Positions 17,309-26,477 of a stretch of DNA of 64,000 bases are shown piece by piece. The stretch comes from Aminipila luticellarii (GTDB lineage: Bacteria > Bacillota > Clostridia > Peptostreptococcales > Anaerovoracaceae), in assembly GCF_004103735.1 (NCBI RefSeq), contig NZ_CP035281.1, forward strand, positions 992,001 to 1,056,000, written 5' to 3'. Position 1 is the stretch's first letter. Every line of letters begins with the position of its first letter. Both the position numbers and the translations under genes were made by a program. The notes under the pieces were generated by a model. That model was given only the letters and a program-made list of their open reading frames with translations. It ran no database searches and was not told the origin of the DNA.

Positions 17309-17338
17309 TAATTTAATAATAATTAAAAGATATTATAA

Positions 17339-17377
17339 AGGCTGAGTTTTGCATCGTGCAGGATTCAGTCTTTTTGT
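17339..17377 (+). terminator. typA terminator
   Basis: AAGGCTGA and TCAGTCTT pair (one G-U), with an inner TGCA/TGCA step, followed by a TTTTTG run. Confidence 0.65.
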
Positions 17378-17493
17378 TCAGTAGGAAATATCGTTCCTTT
17401 TAAATAAAATGGAATGAAATCCGATTTTTGTTGATAAAGTAAGAAAATAGGATTATACCACAGTATTATCCGTTGAAGAAAATCAACGATAAT

Positions 17494-17590
17494 TTCGTCT
17501 AAAATGCAATCAATATAAGTAATAGCCGAAAATACATTGACCAGGTAGAGCGTATCGGCTATAATATAGTATATAATAATTTTAGACGAA
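17494..17590. repeat. 12-bp inverted repeat flanking the ATPase promoter
   Basis: TTCGTCTAAAAT (17494-17505) and ATTTTAGACGAA (17579-17590) are exact reverse complements 73 bases apart. They bracket the promoter and leader of the DUF4143 ATPase gene. A small hairpin, CGTTGA-TCAACG (17471-17488), precedes them. The repeat could be an operator pair or the relic of an integration boundary. Confidence 0.65.
17537..17565 (+). promoter_or_regulatory. Promoter of the DUF4143 ATPase gene
   Basis: TTGACC (17537-17542), a 17-base spacer and TATAAT (17560-17565). AGCCGA/TCGGCT (17524-17529 and 17555-17560) forms a dyad across the promoter. Confidence 0.75.
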
Positions 17591-17601
17591 GAGGTGATTT
17601 C

Positions 17602-18831
17602 ATGAATTATATGCACAGGGTAATGGAGGATACCTTTCTCCGCCTTTCCAATGAGTTTCCTGCTTTGCTGCTTACCGGTCCGAGGCAGGTCGGAAAAACC
17701 ACCATGCTGCAAAAGCTGGCTGCAGAGGAGAACATAGGACGGGAGTATGTTACACTGGACGATTTGACAGAGCGCCAAATGGCAAAGAATGACCCCAAGA
17801 TGTTCCTGCAAATTCATAAGCCACCGGTATTTATCGATGAGGTGCAGTATGCACCGGAGCTGTTTTCCTATATTAAAATACATGTTGATCAAAACCATCG
17901 TGCCGGTGATTTCTGGCTGACAGGTTCACAGGTGTTCAAATTAATGGAGGGAATACAGGAATCTCTGGCTGGGCGCGTTTGCCTGCTCCATATGGCTCCT
18001 ATGTCACAGGCTGAAATCTACGGTGCTGCTTCAGCACCTTTTGTGCTGGATTTGGAGCAGCTGTCACAGCGGATAAAAGAGCGGACTCCTGTTGATACTC
18101 CTGCACTTTATGAACGTATTTTCAGAGGTGGGATGCCTGCTCTAATCAGCGGGCAGTACAGCGATTATCGGGCAGTTTATTCCAGCTATATCAGCACCTA
18201 TATTGACCGGGATGTAAAAGAGATATCTGGTGCCATTGATTCACTTAAATTTATGGATTTTATCACATCGGCCGCCGCTCTGTGTGGACAGATGGTGAAT
18301 TATAAGACTATCTCTGATGTTGCCGGGATTGGCCAGGTTACCGCTAAAAACTGGCTTGGGATTTTGGAGAGGCTGGGAATTGTATTTTATCTACACCCAT
18401 ATTCCAACAATATGCTTAAGCGTATGGTGACGAAACCAAAGCTTTATTTCTACGACTGTGGCTTGGTGGCATACCTGACCAAATGGAGAGGCAGCGACAT
18501 GCTGATGAATGGTGCCATGAGCAGTGCGATTCTTGAGAATTTTGTGGTGTCGGAGATTGTCAAGAGCTATCAGAATTGTGGCCGGGAAGCTTTCGTTTAT
18601 TACTATCGTGACAAAGATACCAAAGAAATAGATATTCTGCTGGAAGACAGCGGTAAGCTATACCCTATGGAAATCAAGAAAACTGCTATGCCACATAGTC
18701 AACTTACCCGGGTATTTGGGGTTATAGATAAAGCCTCTTTAGAACGTGGCACAGGGGCAGTACTTTGCACAACAGATAGGCTATCGGCATTTGATGGCCA
18801 AAATTTAATTGTTCCCATTTGGGGGATATGA
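17602..18831 (+). CDS. AAA ATPase with DUF4143 domain
   Basis: The 409-residue protein has an AAA_14 domain with Walker A LTGPRQVGKTTMLQ (about residues 24-37), Walker B VFIDEVQYAPELF and an arginine-containing LTGSQVF sensor segment, then a C-terminal DUF4143 domain with YYRDKDTKEIDILLE, a nuclease-like motif (ExD with downstream MEIKKT). The family is common in accessory DNA and is often variable between strains; its role is unknown, though links to defence or stress have been suggested. AGAGGTG precedes the ATG. The gene stands between typA and a broken galE remnant, consistent with horizontal arrival. Confidence 0.88.
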   Translation: MNYMHRVMEDTFLRLSNEFPALLLTGPRQVGKTTMLQKLAAEENIGREYVTLDDLTERQMAKNDPKMFLQIHKPPVFIDEVQYAPELFSYIKIHVDQNHRAGDFWLTGSQVFKLMEGIQESLAGRVCLLHMAPMSQAEIYGAASAPFVLDLEQLSQRIKERTPVDTPALYERIFRGGMPALISGQYSDYRAVYSSYISTYIDRDVKEISGAIDSLKFMDFITSAAALCGQMVNYKTISDVAGIGQVTAKNWLGILERLGIVFYLHPYSNNMLKRMVTKPKLYFYDCGLVAYLTKWRGSDMLMNGAMSSAILENFVVSEIVKSYQNCGREAFVYYYRDKDTKEIDILLEDSGKLYPMEIKKTAMPHSQLTRVFGVIDKASLERGTGAVLCTTDRLSAFDGQNLIVPIWGI

Positions 18832-18837
18832 ACTGTT

Positions 18838-19065
18838 TACAGGTGTTAGAAGAAGCAAATGGCATTCAGGTACCCTTTGAGATTGTAGGGCGACGACCCG
18901 GAGACATTGCAAAGTGTTATGCAGATACATCAAAAGCAAAGTGCGAATTAGGGTTTACTGCAAAGCGAAGCATTATTGAAATGTGCAAGGATGCCTGGAG
19001 GTTTGAAACAACATTAAATATTGAAGAAATGGATGCTGGAATAGCTGCACATAAAAAGGAGATTT
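18838..19065 (+). pseudogene. galE 3' remnant
   Basis: Translation from about 18846 gives LQVLEEANGIQVPFEI, then RRPGDIAKCYADTSKAKCELGFTAKR and MCKDAWRFE, closely matching the C-terminal 60 residues of the intact galE about 1 kb downstream. The nucleotide similarity is only partial, so this is not a recent duplication but the tail of a second, diverged galE copy. The other 270 or so codons are gone, replaced by the ATPase gene, whose stop lies just before the homology begins. It ends near 19020, followed by a short spacer and the intact galE ribosome site. Confidence 0.8.
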
Positions 19066-19068
19066 TAT

Positions 19069-20061
19069 ATGGAAATTTTAGTTGCTGGCGGTGCAGGTTA
19101 TATTGGATCCCATACCTGTGTTGCTTTACTTAAAGAAGGACATCGCGTAGTGGTGGCTGACAATTTATGCAATAGTAAAGCGGAAACCATACATAAAATA
19201 GAGCAAATTACCAATAAAAAAGTTGTATTTTATCAAATTGATGTAACAAAAGAAGAGGATATAAGACCTGTATTTTCAAAGCATCAATTTGACGGTGTGA
19301 TTCATTTTGCAGGGCTTAAGGCTGTGGGGGAATCAGTAAAGGAACCGCTTAAATATTATTACAATAATGTGTTGAGCACGATTATGTTGGCTCGCATGTG
19401 TCAAGAGTACAAAGTAAATCGATTTGTATTCAGTTCTTCTGCTACGGTATATGGAGAAAATGAAATCCCTTTTGTAGAGACGATGAATTTATTACCAACG
19501 ACAAACCCATATGGGGAAACAAAGGTCATTAGTGAAAGAATTTTAATGGATATGCAGAAAGCAAATCCTGAGTTTTGTGTATCTCTTTTACGTTATTTTA
19601 ACCCGATAGGAGCTCATGACAGCGGTCTGATAGGAGAAATGCCCAACGGGATACCCAACAATCTGATGCCGTATATAACTCAGGTCGCAAAAGGAAAGCT
19701 AAATAAATTAAAAGTATTCGGAAAGGATTATCCAACCGTCGACGGAACGGGAGTCCGGGATTATATCCATGTGATGGATTTGGCAGAAGGTCATGTACTG
19801 GCTTTGGAAAAGCTTACGAAGGGTGTACAAATTTATAATCTTGGCACCGGCCAAGGCACTAGTGTACTACAGTTGATAAGAGCCTTTGAAGAAGCAAATC
19901 ACATTCAGGTGCCATTTGAAATCAGCGAACGGAGACCGGGAGATATTGCAGAATTTTATGCAGATGCATCAAAGGCGGAGCGTGAATTAGAATTTACCGC
20001 AAGGCGGGGTATTCTTGACATGTGCAGGGATGCGTGGAGATTTGAAAAAAATCTTGGATAG
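19069..20061 (+). CDS. galE: UDP-glucose 4-epimerase
   Basis: GalE interconverts UDP-glucose and UDP-galactose through an NAD-bound keto intermediate. The 330-residue protein has the Rossmann motif VAGGAGYIGSH (residues 4-14), the Ser in FSSSATVYG, the catalytic YxxxK in NPYGETK (about 147-153) and the C-terminal RRPGDIAEFYADASKAERELEF. AAGGAG precedes the ATG. No other galactose genes are nearby; supply of UDP-galactose or UDP-GalNAc for surface polysaccharide is the likely role. Confidence 0.96.
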   Translation: MEILVAGGAGYIGSHTCVALLKEGHRVVVADNLCNSKAETIHKIEQITNKKVVFYQIDVTKEEDIRPVFSKHQFDGVIHFAGLKAVGESVKEPLKYYYNNVLSTIMLARMCQEYKVNRFVFSSSATVYGENEIPFVETMNLLPTTNPYGETKVISERILMDMQKANPEFCVSLLRYFNPIGAHDSGLIGEMPNGIPNNLMPYITQVAKGKLNKLKVFGKDYPTVDGTGVRDYIHVMDLAEGHVLALEKLTKGVQIYNLGTGQGTSVLQLIRAFEEANHIQVPFEISERRPGDIAEFYADASKAERELEFTARRGILDMCRDAWRFEKNLG

Positions 20062-20115
20062 TGGGTATGGGCTGTAGCAGGTACAGAATTTTAGCGATTA
20101 TGAGGGTAGTGACAA

Positions 20116-20946
20116 ATGGAGATTAAACAAAAAAATAACGACGAACATATTTTTATACGGTTCATAAAGGGGTTTATTATTGGCGCTTCCATGCTGGTTC
20201 CGGGAGTCAGCGGTGGGACGATGGCCATTATTCTGGGGATTTATGATGATTTGATACATGCTGTAAATTCTTTAAGAAGTAATTTTAAAGGGAATGGATT
20301 GTTTTTATTACAATATGGAATCGCAGGGGTCATAGGGATACTCTTATTATCGGGACCTATGCTGAATGCGGTCACTGCATGGCAGAAGCCGATGATGTTT
20401 TTATTTCTTGGCGCCATCCTTGGAAGCTTTCCTCCTTTATATAAAAAAGCCACAGCCGATAAGGTGAAGCATGTGAATAAAGTGGCTGTAGTGGTCGGTG
20501 CAGCCATTGCCTATCTGATTACGTTGTTTCCGGAGGGGATGCTGGATTTTGAGCCGGGATTTCATCTGATGAGCTGCTTTATGCTCCTCCTTGCCGGTGT
20601 AGTCATAGCTGTGGCTTTGATCCTGCCGGGAATCAGTGCCTCTTATGTTTTGTTGATGCTGGGCATGTATGATTTGACACTGAAGGCCATTCGATATTTG
20701 GATATGGCCTATTTAGTCCCGCTGGTCGTGGGAACCCTGGCCGGAACTTTTCTTACGGCGGGAATCATTGAACGAGAAATGAAAAGGCACCCGCAGTTTA
20801 CATATATGCTGATTATTGGGTTTATGATCGGCTCTTTGCTGGAGGTTTTCCCCGGTGTGCCTCAGGGAGTGGAACTGGTTCAGTCAGCGGGTATGTTTAT
20901 GGTGGGGCTTTTCGTAATCCTTTGGATCAGTAAGGACAGATCGTGA
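20116..20946 (+). CDS. DUF368 family membrane protein
   Basis: The 276-residue protein has about eight predicted membrane helices. The N-terminal FIKGFIIGASMLVPGVSGGTMAIILGIYDDLIHAVN and the repeated internal VVIAVALILPGISASYVLLMLGMYDLTLKAI form the duplicated PG(V/I)S motifs of the DUF368 family. Recent work assigns DUF368 proteins, along with some DedA proteins, to recycling of undecaprenyl phosphate across the membrane. The next gene is a cis-prenyltransferase homologue, which fits a lipid-carrier theme. The call to the family is firm; the translocase role is from family knowledge. Confidence 0.9.
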   Translation: MEIKQKNNDEHIFIRFIKGFIIGASMLVPGVSGGTMAIILGIYDDLIHAVNSLRSNFKGNGLFLLQYGIAGVIGILLLSGPMLNAVTAWQKPMMFLFLGAILGSFPPLYKKATADKVKHVNKVAVVVGAAIAYLITLFPEGMLDFEPGFHLMSCFMLLLAGVVIAVALILPGISASYVLLMLGMYDLTLKAIRYLDMAYLVPLVVGTLAGTFLTAGIIEREMKRHPQFTYMLIIGFMIGSLLEVFPGVPQGVELVQSAGMFMVGLFVILWISKDRS

Positions 20947-21001
20947 ATAAATTTACCATGGATAGAACATAATACCTCCTATATGAGTGGGGGAAATGGA
21001 T

Positions 21002-21649
21002 ATGCGGAACAGTGAGGTAAATGAAAGAAAACGAGCTTTTAAGAGGATACCCCGGCACATTGGGGTCATACCCGATGGAAACCGGCGCTGGGCTGTCAAC
21101 TGCGGTCTGGAAAAGAAAGACGGGTATCAACACGGTCTTGATCCGGGATTTCAGCTGTATGATTTATGCAGAGAAATGGGTGTAGAAGAATTGACCCTTT
21201 ACGGGTTTACTGTGGACAATACGAAACGCCCGGCAGAACAAAAAAGTGCTTTTCAACGTGCCTGCGTGGATGCGGTACTGGAGCTTTCAAAACGGGATGC
21301 AGAGCTTTTGGTCATGGGGAATGACCGATCTCCGTGTTTCCCGGAAGAACTAAGAGCCTTTACGAAGCGAACGAAATTTGGACAAGGCGGTATCAAAGTG
21401 AATTTTCTGGTGAATTACGGATGGGATTGGGATCTGATGAATGAAAGCGGCTTGGCTTCCAGAGATATTTCCAGAATTGATTTGATCATGCGGTGGGGAG
21501 GAATGCGCAGATTGAGTGGATTTTTACCGGTTCAGTCCGTATATGCAGATATTTATGTTTTAGATGAATTTTGGCCGGAGTTTACGGAGGAGCAATTTTA
21601 TCGGGGCATTGCATGGTATCAGACGCAGGATAAAACGCTGGGGGGCTGA
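21002..21649 (+). CDS. Divergent cis-prenyltransferase (undecaprenyl diphosphate synthase family)
   Basis: The 215-residue protein opens with PRHIGVIPDGNRRWA, the catalytic Asp motif of UppS-type enzymes, and retains LYGFTVDNTKRP and a C-terminal RLSGFLPVQSVYADIYVLDEFWPEF. However, the substrate/Mg motif RTSGExRLSNF reads RWGGMRRLSGF, so the essential Glu is Met, and the protein is about 30 residues short. It may be an altered-specificity or inactive paralogue. I chose ATG 21002 because the GGGGGA lies about 9 bases upstream; GTG 20987 and ATG 20996 are alternatives. It follows DUF368 with a short gap and is likely cotranscribed. Confidence 0.8.
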   Translation: MRNSEVNERKRAFKRIPRHIGVIPDGNRRWAVNCGLEKKDGYQHGLDPGFQLYDLCREMGVEELTLYGFTVDNTKRPAEQKSAFQRACVDAVLELSKRDAELLVMGNDRSPCFPEELRAFTKRTKFGQGGIKVNFLVNYGWDWDLMNESGLASRDISRIDLIMRWGGMRRLSGFLPVQSVYADIYVLDEFWPEFTEEQFYRGIAWYQTQDKTLGG

Positions 21650-21790
21650 GAAGTTTCGGATTCCGGAGATAGAGGAACACTGGAAAAGTATGGTTGATTT
21701 TTGAATATAATAGTGATAGTCTTAAACATATATTTGCGGACAAGAGCAAGGAAACTAATTTTTTGTAACAGCCAGACGAGGAGGAAAAAA

Positions 21791-22870
21791 ATGAAGGGTA
21801 AAAAGCTATTGGCTGCTGCTTTGGCATTTTCACTAATGCTTTCTATGGCGGCCTGCGGCAGTAAATCAGAAAATGAGAATACTGCAGACAAAGAAAAGAC
21901 AAAACTATACGTTGTGAACTGGAAGGACTACGGATCGGATGACAAGGATTTCATTGCAGCTTTTGAAAAACAATATAACTGTGAAATCGTCAATACGTAT
22001 ATGTCCAGTGAAGAAGAGCTTTTAACAAAATTGAGGACATCCAAAGCCGGAGAAATTGATGTATGTCTTCCGAACTGCTCCATACTTCCGGCAGCTATTG
22101 ACGAAGGGCTGCTGGCTGAGATCGACACCTCAAAACTCAAGAACTATGACGGAATGTTTGAAAAATTCAAGACGCAAAAGGAATGCTTTAAAGACAACAA
22201 AATGTATGCGGTTCCTTTTGTATGGGGATCAACGGCTATTGCATATAATACAGACGCTGTTAAGGAAGCTCCAAAGTCCATGGCCGCATTATTTGATAAG
22301 AAATATGCCGGAAAAATTGCTTTCCGGGACGATTACAACGATGCGGTTATGTCAGCGGCAATTGTATTAGGTCAAGACCCGAATAATCCTTCCGATTTAG
22401 ATGCAATCAAGGCAAAGCTGATCGAACAAAAAGCATTAAATAAGACCTACTGGAAGACTGGAGACGAATTTTCTAAGCTTTTCGCAGGAAAACAGATCGA
22501 TATTGGACTGATGTGGTCCGGCCAGTCCGCTTCTATGAAACAGGAAGGCCAGCCTATTGCGTTTACTGTTCCTGAAGATGGAGCAATCGGCTGGGTAGAC
22601 AACTGGGGCATTGCGTCAGGCAGCAAGAACAAGGATCTGGCTTATGCATTCATCGACTGGATGATCAGCAAGGACTTTCAGTATAACTGGGCATCCAAAG
22701 GCGGTCCGGCTCCTGTCAATCAGGCAGCCGCAGCCTCCATCGACCCGGAATACGCTGCAGCGGCAGGAATGGATGAAGCCTCGCTGAACCGCCTGTACTT
22801 TATGGAATACCGAACGGATAAAGTGAAGAATACCTGGAATGAACTTTGGACAGAGGTAAAGGCAGAATAA
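21791..22870 (+). CDS. Polyamine-type ABC transporter substrate-binding lipoprotein (PotD-like)
   Basis: A GAGGAGG precedes the ATG at 21791. The 359-residue protein has a signal peptide with lipobox LSMAACG (Cys about 23). It folds as a type II binding protein of the PotD/PotF class: LYVVNWKDYG, LWD-like DDYNDAVMSAAIVLG, LMWSGQSAS and IGWVDNWGIAS align with PotD regions holding the amine-binding Asp and Trp residues. A cationic ligand is therefore likely, but not certain to be a polyamine. It is the first gene of a six-gene unit and is followed by an intercistronic hairpin, which would give excess binding protein over permease. Confidence 0.85.
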   Translation: MKGKKLLAAALAFSLMLSMAACGSKSENENTADKEKTKLYVVNWKDYGSDDKDFIAAFEKQYNCEIVNTYMSSEEELLTKLRTSKAGEIDVCLPNCSILPAAIDEGLLAEIDTSKLKNYDGMFEKFKTQKECFKDNKMYAVPFVWGSTAIAYNTDAVKEAPKSMAALFDKKYAGKIAFRDDYNDAVMSAAIVLGQDPNNPSDLDAIKAKLIEQKALNKTYWKTGDEFSKLFAGKQIDIGLMWSGQSASMKQEGQPIAFTVPEDGAIGWVDNWGIASGSKNKDLAYAFIDWMISKDFQYNWASKGGPAPVNQAAAASIDPEYAAAAGMDEASLNRLYFMEYRTDKVKNTWNELWTEVKAE

Positions 22871-22885
22871 TCTCATAAATAAAGG

Positions 22886-22920
22886 AAGCTGTACTAATTT
22901 ATTTTAGTACGGCTTTTTTT
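22886..22920 (+). terminator. Intercistronic attenuator between binding protein and permease
   Basis: GCTGTACTAA and TTAGTACGGC pair (one G-U) across a 5-6 base loop, followed by seven T residues. Partial read-through would reduce permease, ATPase, kinase and glycohydrolase levels relative to the binding protein. Confidence 0.8.
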
Positions 22921-22986
22921 GTAAGCCATTGGATGAAATTTATGTTAAAATAAAGGACAGTATAGTATTTTATTGGAGGAGTAACA

Positions 22987-23808
22987 TTGAAAAATAATAA
23001 GAAGGTAATGACCCTGCCCGGCATGGCGGTACTCTTTCTATTTGCGATCTTACCGCTTTTCATCATGTTGGCGTACAGCTTTCAGAGCGACAACGGAACA
23101 GGGCTTACACTGGAGAACTATTCCAGATTTTTTACGAAGACTTTTTATCTCACCTTGACCTTTAGAACCATCGTGAACAGTTTTTTAGTGACGGTAATCA
23201 GTCTCGTTATCGCATACCCGTTGGCGTATATCATGGCAAAGCATTTAAAAGGACTTAAGAATATCGTCATGGTGCTTCTGATCATACCCTTTTTTACCAA
23301 TCAGCTGGTCCGGGTATACAGCTGGCTCATTTTTTTGCAGGATGGGGGCGTATTTGACAGAATGATGAATGCGCTTGGGCTTATAGACGGAACGATGGGG
23401 CTGTTGTACACGAGAACAGCCGTAATAATCGGTTTGATCCATGCTTTTTTTCCTTATATGGTCATAACGATCTATATGGCTTTGGAACGTTTGGACAACA
23501 CCCTTCTGGAAGCCAGCAGCTGCCTTGGGGCATCGAAGCTTACCACCTTTACCCGGGTGGTTCTGCCTATGTCCATGCCCGGAGTCGTGACAGGGATCAT
23601 GATTGTATTTGTGCCGTGTCTTGGAACCTTCGTTGAGCCGAGGATTTTGGGCGGAGTGAACGGAACCGTGATAGGAACGGTTATTGAAGACCAGTTCTTC
23701 GAAATTTATGGCTGGAATTTTGGTGCCGCCATAGCCTTTCTTCTTCTTGCCATGGTTCTTATAAGTATGGCTGTTATTAATCGCTTAGGCAGGAGGTATG
23801 ATTCATGA
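22987..23808 (+). CDS. ABC transporter permease, PotB-like
   Basis: The start is TTG at 22987, with GGAGGAG upstream. The 273-residue protein has six membrane segments and the permease EAA loop (LLEASSCLGASKLTTFTRVVLPMSMPG, about residues 170-196), which docks on the ATPase. Its arrangement matches PotB/PotH of the polyamine and related opine/phosphonate-like uptake systems. It overlaps the next permease by four bases (ATGA), indicating coupled translation. Confidence 0.9.
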   Translation: MKNNKKVMTLPGMAVLFLFAILPLFIMLAYSFQSDNGTGLTLENYSRFFTKTFYLTLTFRTIVNSFLVTVISLVIAYPLAYIMAKHLKGLKNIVMVLLIIPFFTNQLVRVYSWLIFLQDGGVFDRMMNALGLIDGTMGLLYTRTAVIIGLIHAFFPYMVITIYMALERLDNTLLEASSCLGASKLTTFTRVVLPMSMPGVVTGIMIVFVPCLGTFVEPRILGGVNGTVIGTVIEDQFFEIYGWNFGAAIAFLLLAMVLISMAVINRLGRRYDS

Positions 23809-24599
23809 TAAAAAGCATTGGAATGAAACTATATGTGCTGTTGACTATTTTATTTTTATATACGCCGATTGTGGTACTGATGGTCATGGGATTTAATGAA
23901 TCCCGATACAACTCCCTGCCGTTTCGATTCAGTACCAGGTGGTATGAAGAGCTGTCGCAGAATGTGACCTTGCTGAGTGCGGCGGAGAACTCTTTCTATC
24001 TGGCGATTGTCACCGGAATCATCTGTGTTATACTGGCGACGCTTTTTACATTGGGAGCGGAGTCCCTATCGAAAAGGGCGGAAGGGCTATGCAGGAGTGT
24101 CATGATGATGCCCATGAGCATACCGTGGCTGATCATGGGGCTTTCCATGCTGCTGATGATTCGGTTCATCGATATGGATAAGAATTTGTTTTTCGTAGCT
24201 GCGGGGCATGTGGTCATATCGCTTCCTTATGCCATGCTGGTATTACAGGCTCGTATTCATTCCATAGATCCGGCGCTGGAGGAGATGAGTTTATCCCTGG
24301 GTGCGGATGCATGGACGACGTTCAGAAAAATAACGCTTCCCGCCATAGCTCCGGCTATGGTGGCAGGAGGATTTTTATCCTTTATGATCAGCTTTGATAA
24401 TTTTCCGATCAGTTATTTCTTGATGCCGTCCGGGATTTCCACCCTTCCTATTGAAATCCAATCCTCCATTAAGTTTGGATTCACACCGGAAATCAATGCA
24501 ATATCTACCATAATAATAGGAATATCCCTTGCTTGTCTGGCCATAGTGGGGCTCATTATGGGCAGAAGCTTTAAAAGTGTGCTGGGAGGTGGCAAATAA
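23805..24599 (+). CDS. ABC transporter permease, PotC-like
   Basis: This second permease, 264 residues with six membrane segments, carries the EAA loop in ALEEMSLSLGADAWTTFRKITLPAIAPAMVAG. It pairs with the PotB-like protein to form the channel. Start ATG overlaps the preceding stop. The ATPase gene follows after two bases. Confidence 0.9.
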   Translation: MIKSIGMKLYVLLTILFLYTPIVVLMVMGFNESRYNSLPFRFSTRWYEELSQNVTLLSAAENSFYLAIVTGIICVILATLFTLGAESLSKRAEGLCRSVMMMPMSIPWLIMGLSMLLMIRFIDMDKNLFFVAAGHVVISLPYAMLVLQARIHSIDPALEEMSLSLGADAWTTFRKITLPAIAPAMVAGGFLSFMISFDNFPISYFLMPSGISTLPIEIQSSIKFGFTPEINAISTIIIGISLACLAIVGLIMGRSFKSVLGGGK

Positions 24600-24601
24600 T
24601 C

Positions 24602-25576
24602 ATGGCAAAGGTAACAATAAAAAATTTAACGAAGGTATACGGAGAGAATACGGTCGTAAGCAATATATCTGTAGAGGTTCCGGACGGAACACTGGTTTCC
24701 ATACTGGGACCTTCGGGCTGCGGTAAGACCACGACTCTTAGAATGATAGCAGGTTTTGAGATCCCACAGGAAGGAGAAATTTATTTTGATGACCAGCCGA
24801 TAACCGGTATTCCTGTAAACAAAAGAAATATTGGGATGGTTTTTCAGAGCTACGCACTGTTTCCTCATATGACAGTAAAACAGAACATTGCATACGGATT
24901 GGAGCAGCGTAAATTTACAAAAAGTGAAATAGAGAAACAGGTAAATACTGCATTGAAAATGGTTCATATGGAAGAGTATGCAAACCGAAAACCCAAACAG
25001 CTTTCGGGGGGACAGCAGCAGAGAGTCGCTCTGGCTCGTGCTCTGGTCATAAAGCCGAGAGTATTGCTTCTGGATGAATGTTTAAGTGCTTTAGATAAAA
25101 AGCTGAGAGTAGAAATGCAGCTGGAGCTGAGGAAGATCTTAGAAGAGACCGGTGTGACCACTTTCTTTGTGACTCACGATCAGGAGGAAGCGATGACCTT
25201 ATCGGATTATATCATTGTCATGAATAACGGTATAATCGAGCAAATAGGAACGCCTTTAGAGATCTATGAAAAACCTAAAAATGCTTTTGTAGCCAGTTTT
25301 TTAGGAAAGGCTAATTTCTTTGAACAGGGAAACCGTCTGTATGCGGTGAGACCTGAAAAGGTAAGCATATCTAAAGAAAGAATGGAAAATGCCAAGAAAA
25401 AGGGCAGAGTAAGTTTTGTGACGTATTCGGGAAGTCTGACCAGCTATACTATAGAAGCCGAAGAAAAGACTGTAGTGGTACAGCAACAGAATACTTCTTT
25501 ACAGGAACAGATCAATAAGGGCGATGAAGTGTATATCGGATGGGAAAAAGAATCCCAGATCCCTCTGGAGGTATGA
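24602..25576 (+). CDS. ABC transporter ATP-binding protein, PotA-like
   Basis: The 324-residue ATPase has Walker A GPSGCGKTTT (about 38-47), the signature LSGGQQQRVALARAL, Walker B VLLLDECLSALD and the H-loop THDQEEA. A C-terminal OB-fold region (about 240-320) is present but short relative to PotA. It powers uptake through the two upstream permeases. The stop is two bases before the PfkB start, so kinase and transporter are one transcript. Confidence 0.93.
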   Translation: MAKVTIKNLTKVYGENTVVSNISVEVPDGTLVSILGPSGCGKTTTLRMIAGFEIPQEGEIYFDDQPITGIPVNKRNIGMVFQSYALFPHMTVKQNIAYGLEQRKFTKSEIEKQVNTALKMVHMEEYANRKPKQLSGGQQQRVALARALVIKPRVLLLDECLSALDKKLRVEMQLELRKILEETGVTTFFVTHDQEEAMTLSDYIIVMNNGIIEQIGTPLEIYEKPKNAFVASFLGKANFFEQGNRLYAVRPEKVSISKERMENAKKKGRVSFVTYSGSLTSYTIEAEEKTVVVQQQNTSLQEQINKGDEVYIGWEKESQIPLEV

Positions 25577-25578
25577 GG

Positions 25579-26451
25579 ATGACGGAATGTGTAATATTTG
25601 GCGGGCTGCTTTTGGACAAATACTTCGAGATTGAAGAGCTGCCCGAAAGAGGTCAGGATGGGTTTATAAACGGCGAATTTGAATGCGTCGGAGGATGCTC
25701 TGTCAATATGGCGGTGACTTTTGACAATCTGGGGGGCAAAGCGCATATTGTGTCCTATATAGGAAAAGACCAAACGGGACAGTCCATTATGAAATATATG
25801 AAGGAACACCATTTGTCCACCCGGTATGTACGGGAAAGGGAAGGAACGACCGGGTATTGTATGGTCTTTCTGGAGCCGGACGGCGAAAGGACCTTTCTCA
25901 CAAAAACCGGTATGGAGCTAAATTTCTCAAAAGAGATTCTTTCAGACGAATTAAAGGGGATAAGATATGCGGCAGTAACGGGATATTTTCTTTTGAACGA
26001 TCAGACAGAACATATTGTTCAAGTACTGGAAGCTTTTCATCGGGACGGCGGATATATTTTATTTGACCCCAGTCCTTTGGTAGGAAGTATCGATCAGGAG
26101 CTATTGAGGCGCATGATCCGTATCAGCGATATGGTCACGCCCAACACAAGTGAGATAGGGGTTGTCAGAGAGTGGCTGACTGGGGATCAGGTGGTCATTC
26201 TTAAACGGGGTGAATTGGGCGGAACGGTATATGAGGGAAATCATTCCTTCGATTATTTACCATTGGTAGTGGATACGGTAGATACCACTGGCGCCGGAGA
26301 CAGCTTTGCTGCGGGTGCTCTGTTTGGAATCGCAGAGGGTAAAACACTGGCGGAGTCTGTGAGACTGGGCAGTCTGACTTCTGCCATAACAGTTGGGATA
26401 AACGGGCCTCACGGCTTTTGGAAGCTGGAGGATAAACTAAAAGAACTATAA
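25579..26451 (+). CDS. PfkB family sugar/nucleoside kinase
   Basis: I start at ATG 25579 (GGAGG 6-8 bases upstream, inside the preceding stop region); the 290-residue protein carries the N-terminal PfkB glycines VGGCSVNMAVTFDNLGG and the C-terminal signature DTTGAGDSFAAGALFG with the catalytic Asp. The family phosphorylates sugars and nucleosides such as ribose, adenosine, fructose-1-phosphate or pseudouridine. Linkage to an ADP-ribosylglycohydrolase resembles the E. coli yegV-yegU pair, which lies beside a nucleoside permease. A ribosyl or nucleoside substrate is inferred from this. Confidence 0.9.
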   Translation: MTECVIFGGLLLDKYFEIEELPERGQDGFINGEFECVGGCSVNMAVTFDNLGGKAHIVSYIGKDQTGQSIMKYMKEHHLSTRYVREREGTTGYCMVFLEPDGERTFLTKTGMELNFSKEILSDELKGIRYAAVTGYFLLNDQTEHIVQVLEAFHRDGGYILFDPSPLVGSIDQELLRRMIRISDMVTPNTSEIGVVREWLTGDQVVILKRGELGGTVYEGNHSFDYLPLVVDTVDTTGAGDSFAAGALFGIAEGKTLAESVRLGSLTSAITVGINGPHGFWKLEDKLKEL

Positions 26452-26477
26452 AACAGAAATAGGAGAGGAGGAGTTTG

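Noticed and set aside
18819-19133. A real 104-residue gene
   Set aside because: Its N-terminal 60 residues are a galE C-terminal remnant and the rest is out-of-frame reading through the galE start.
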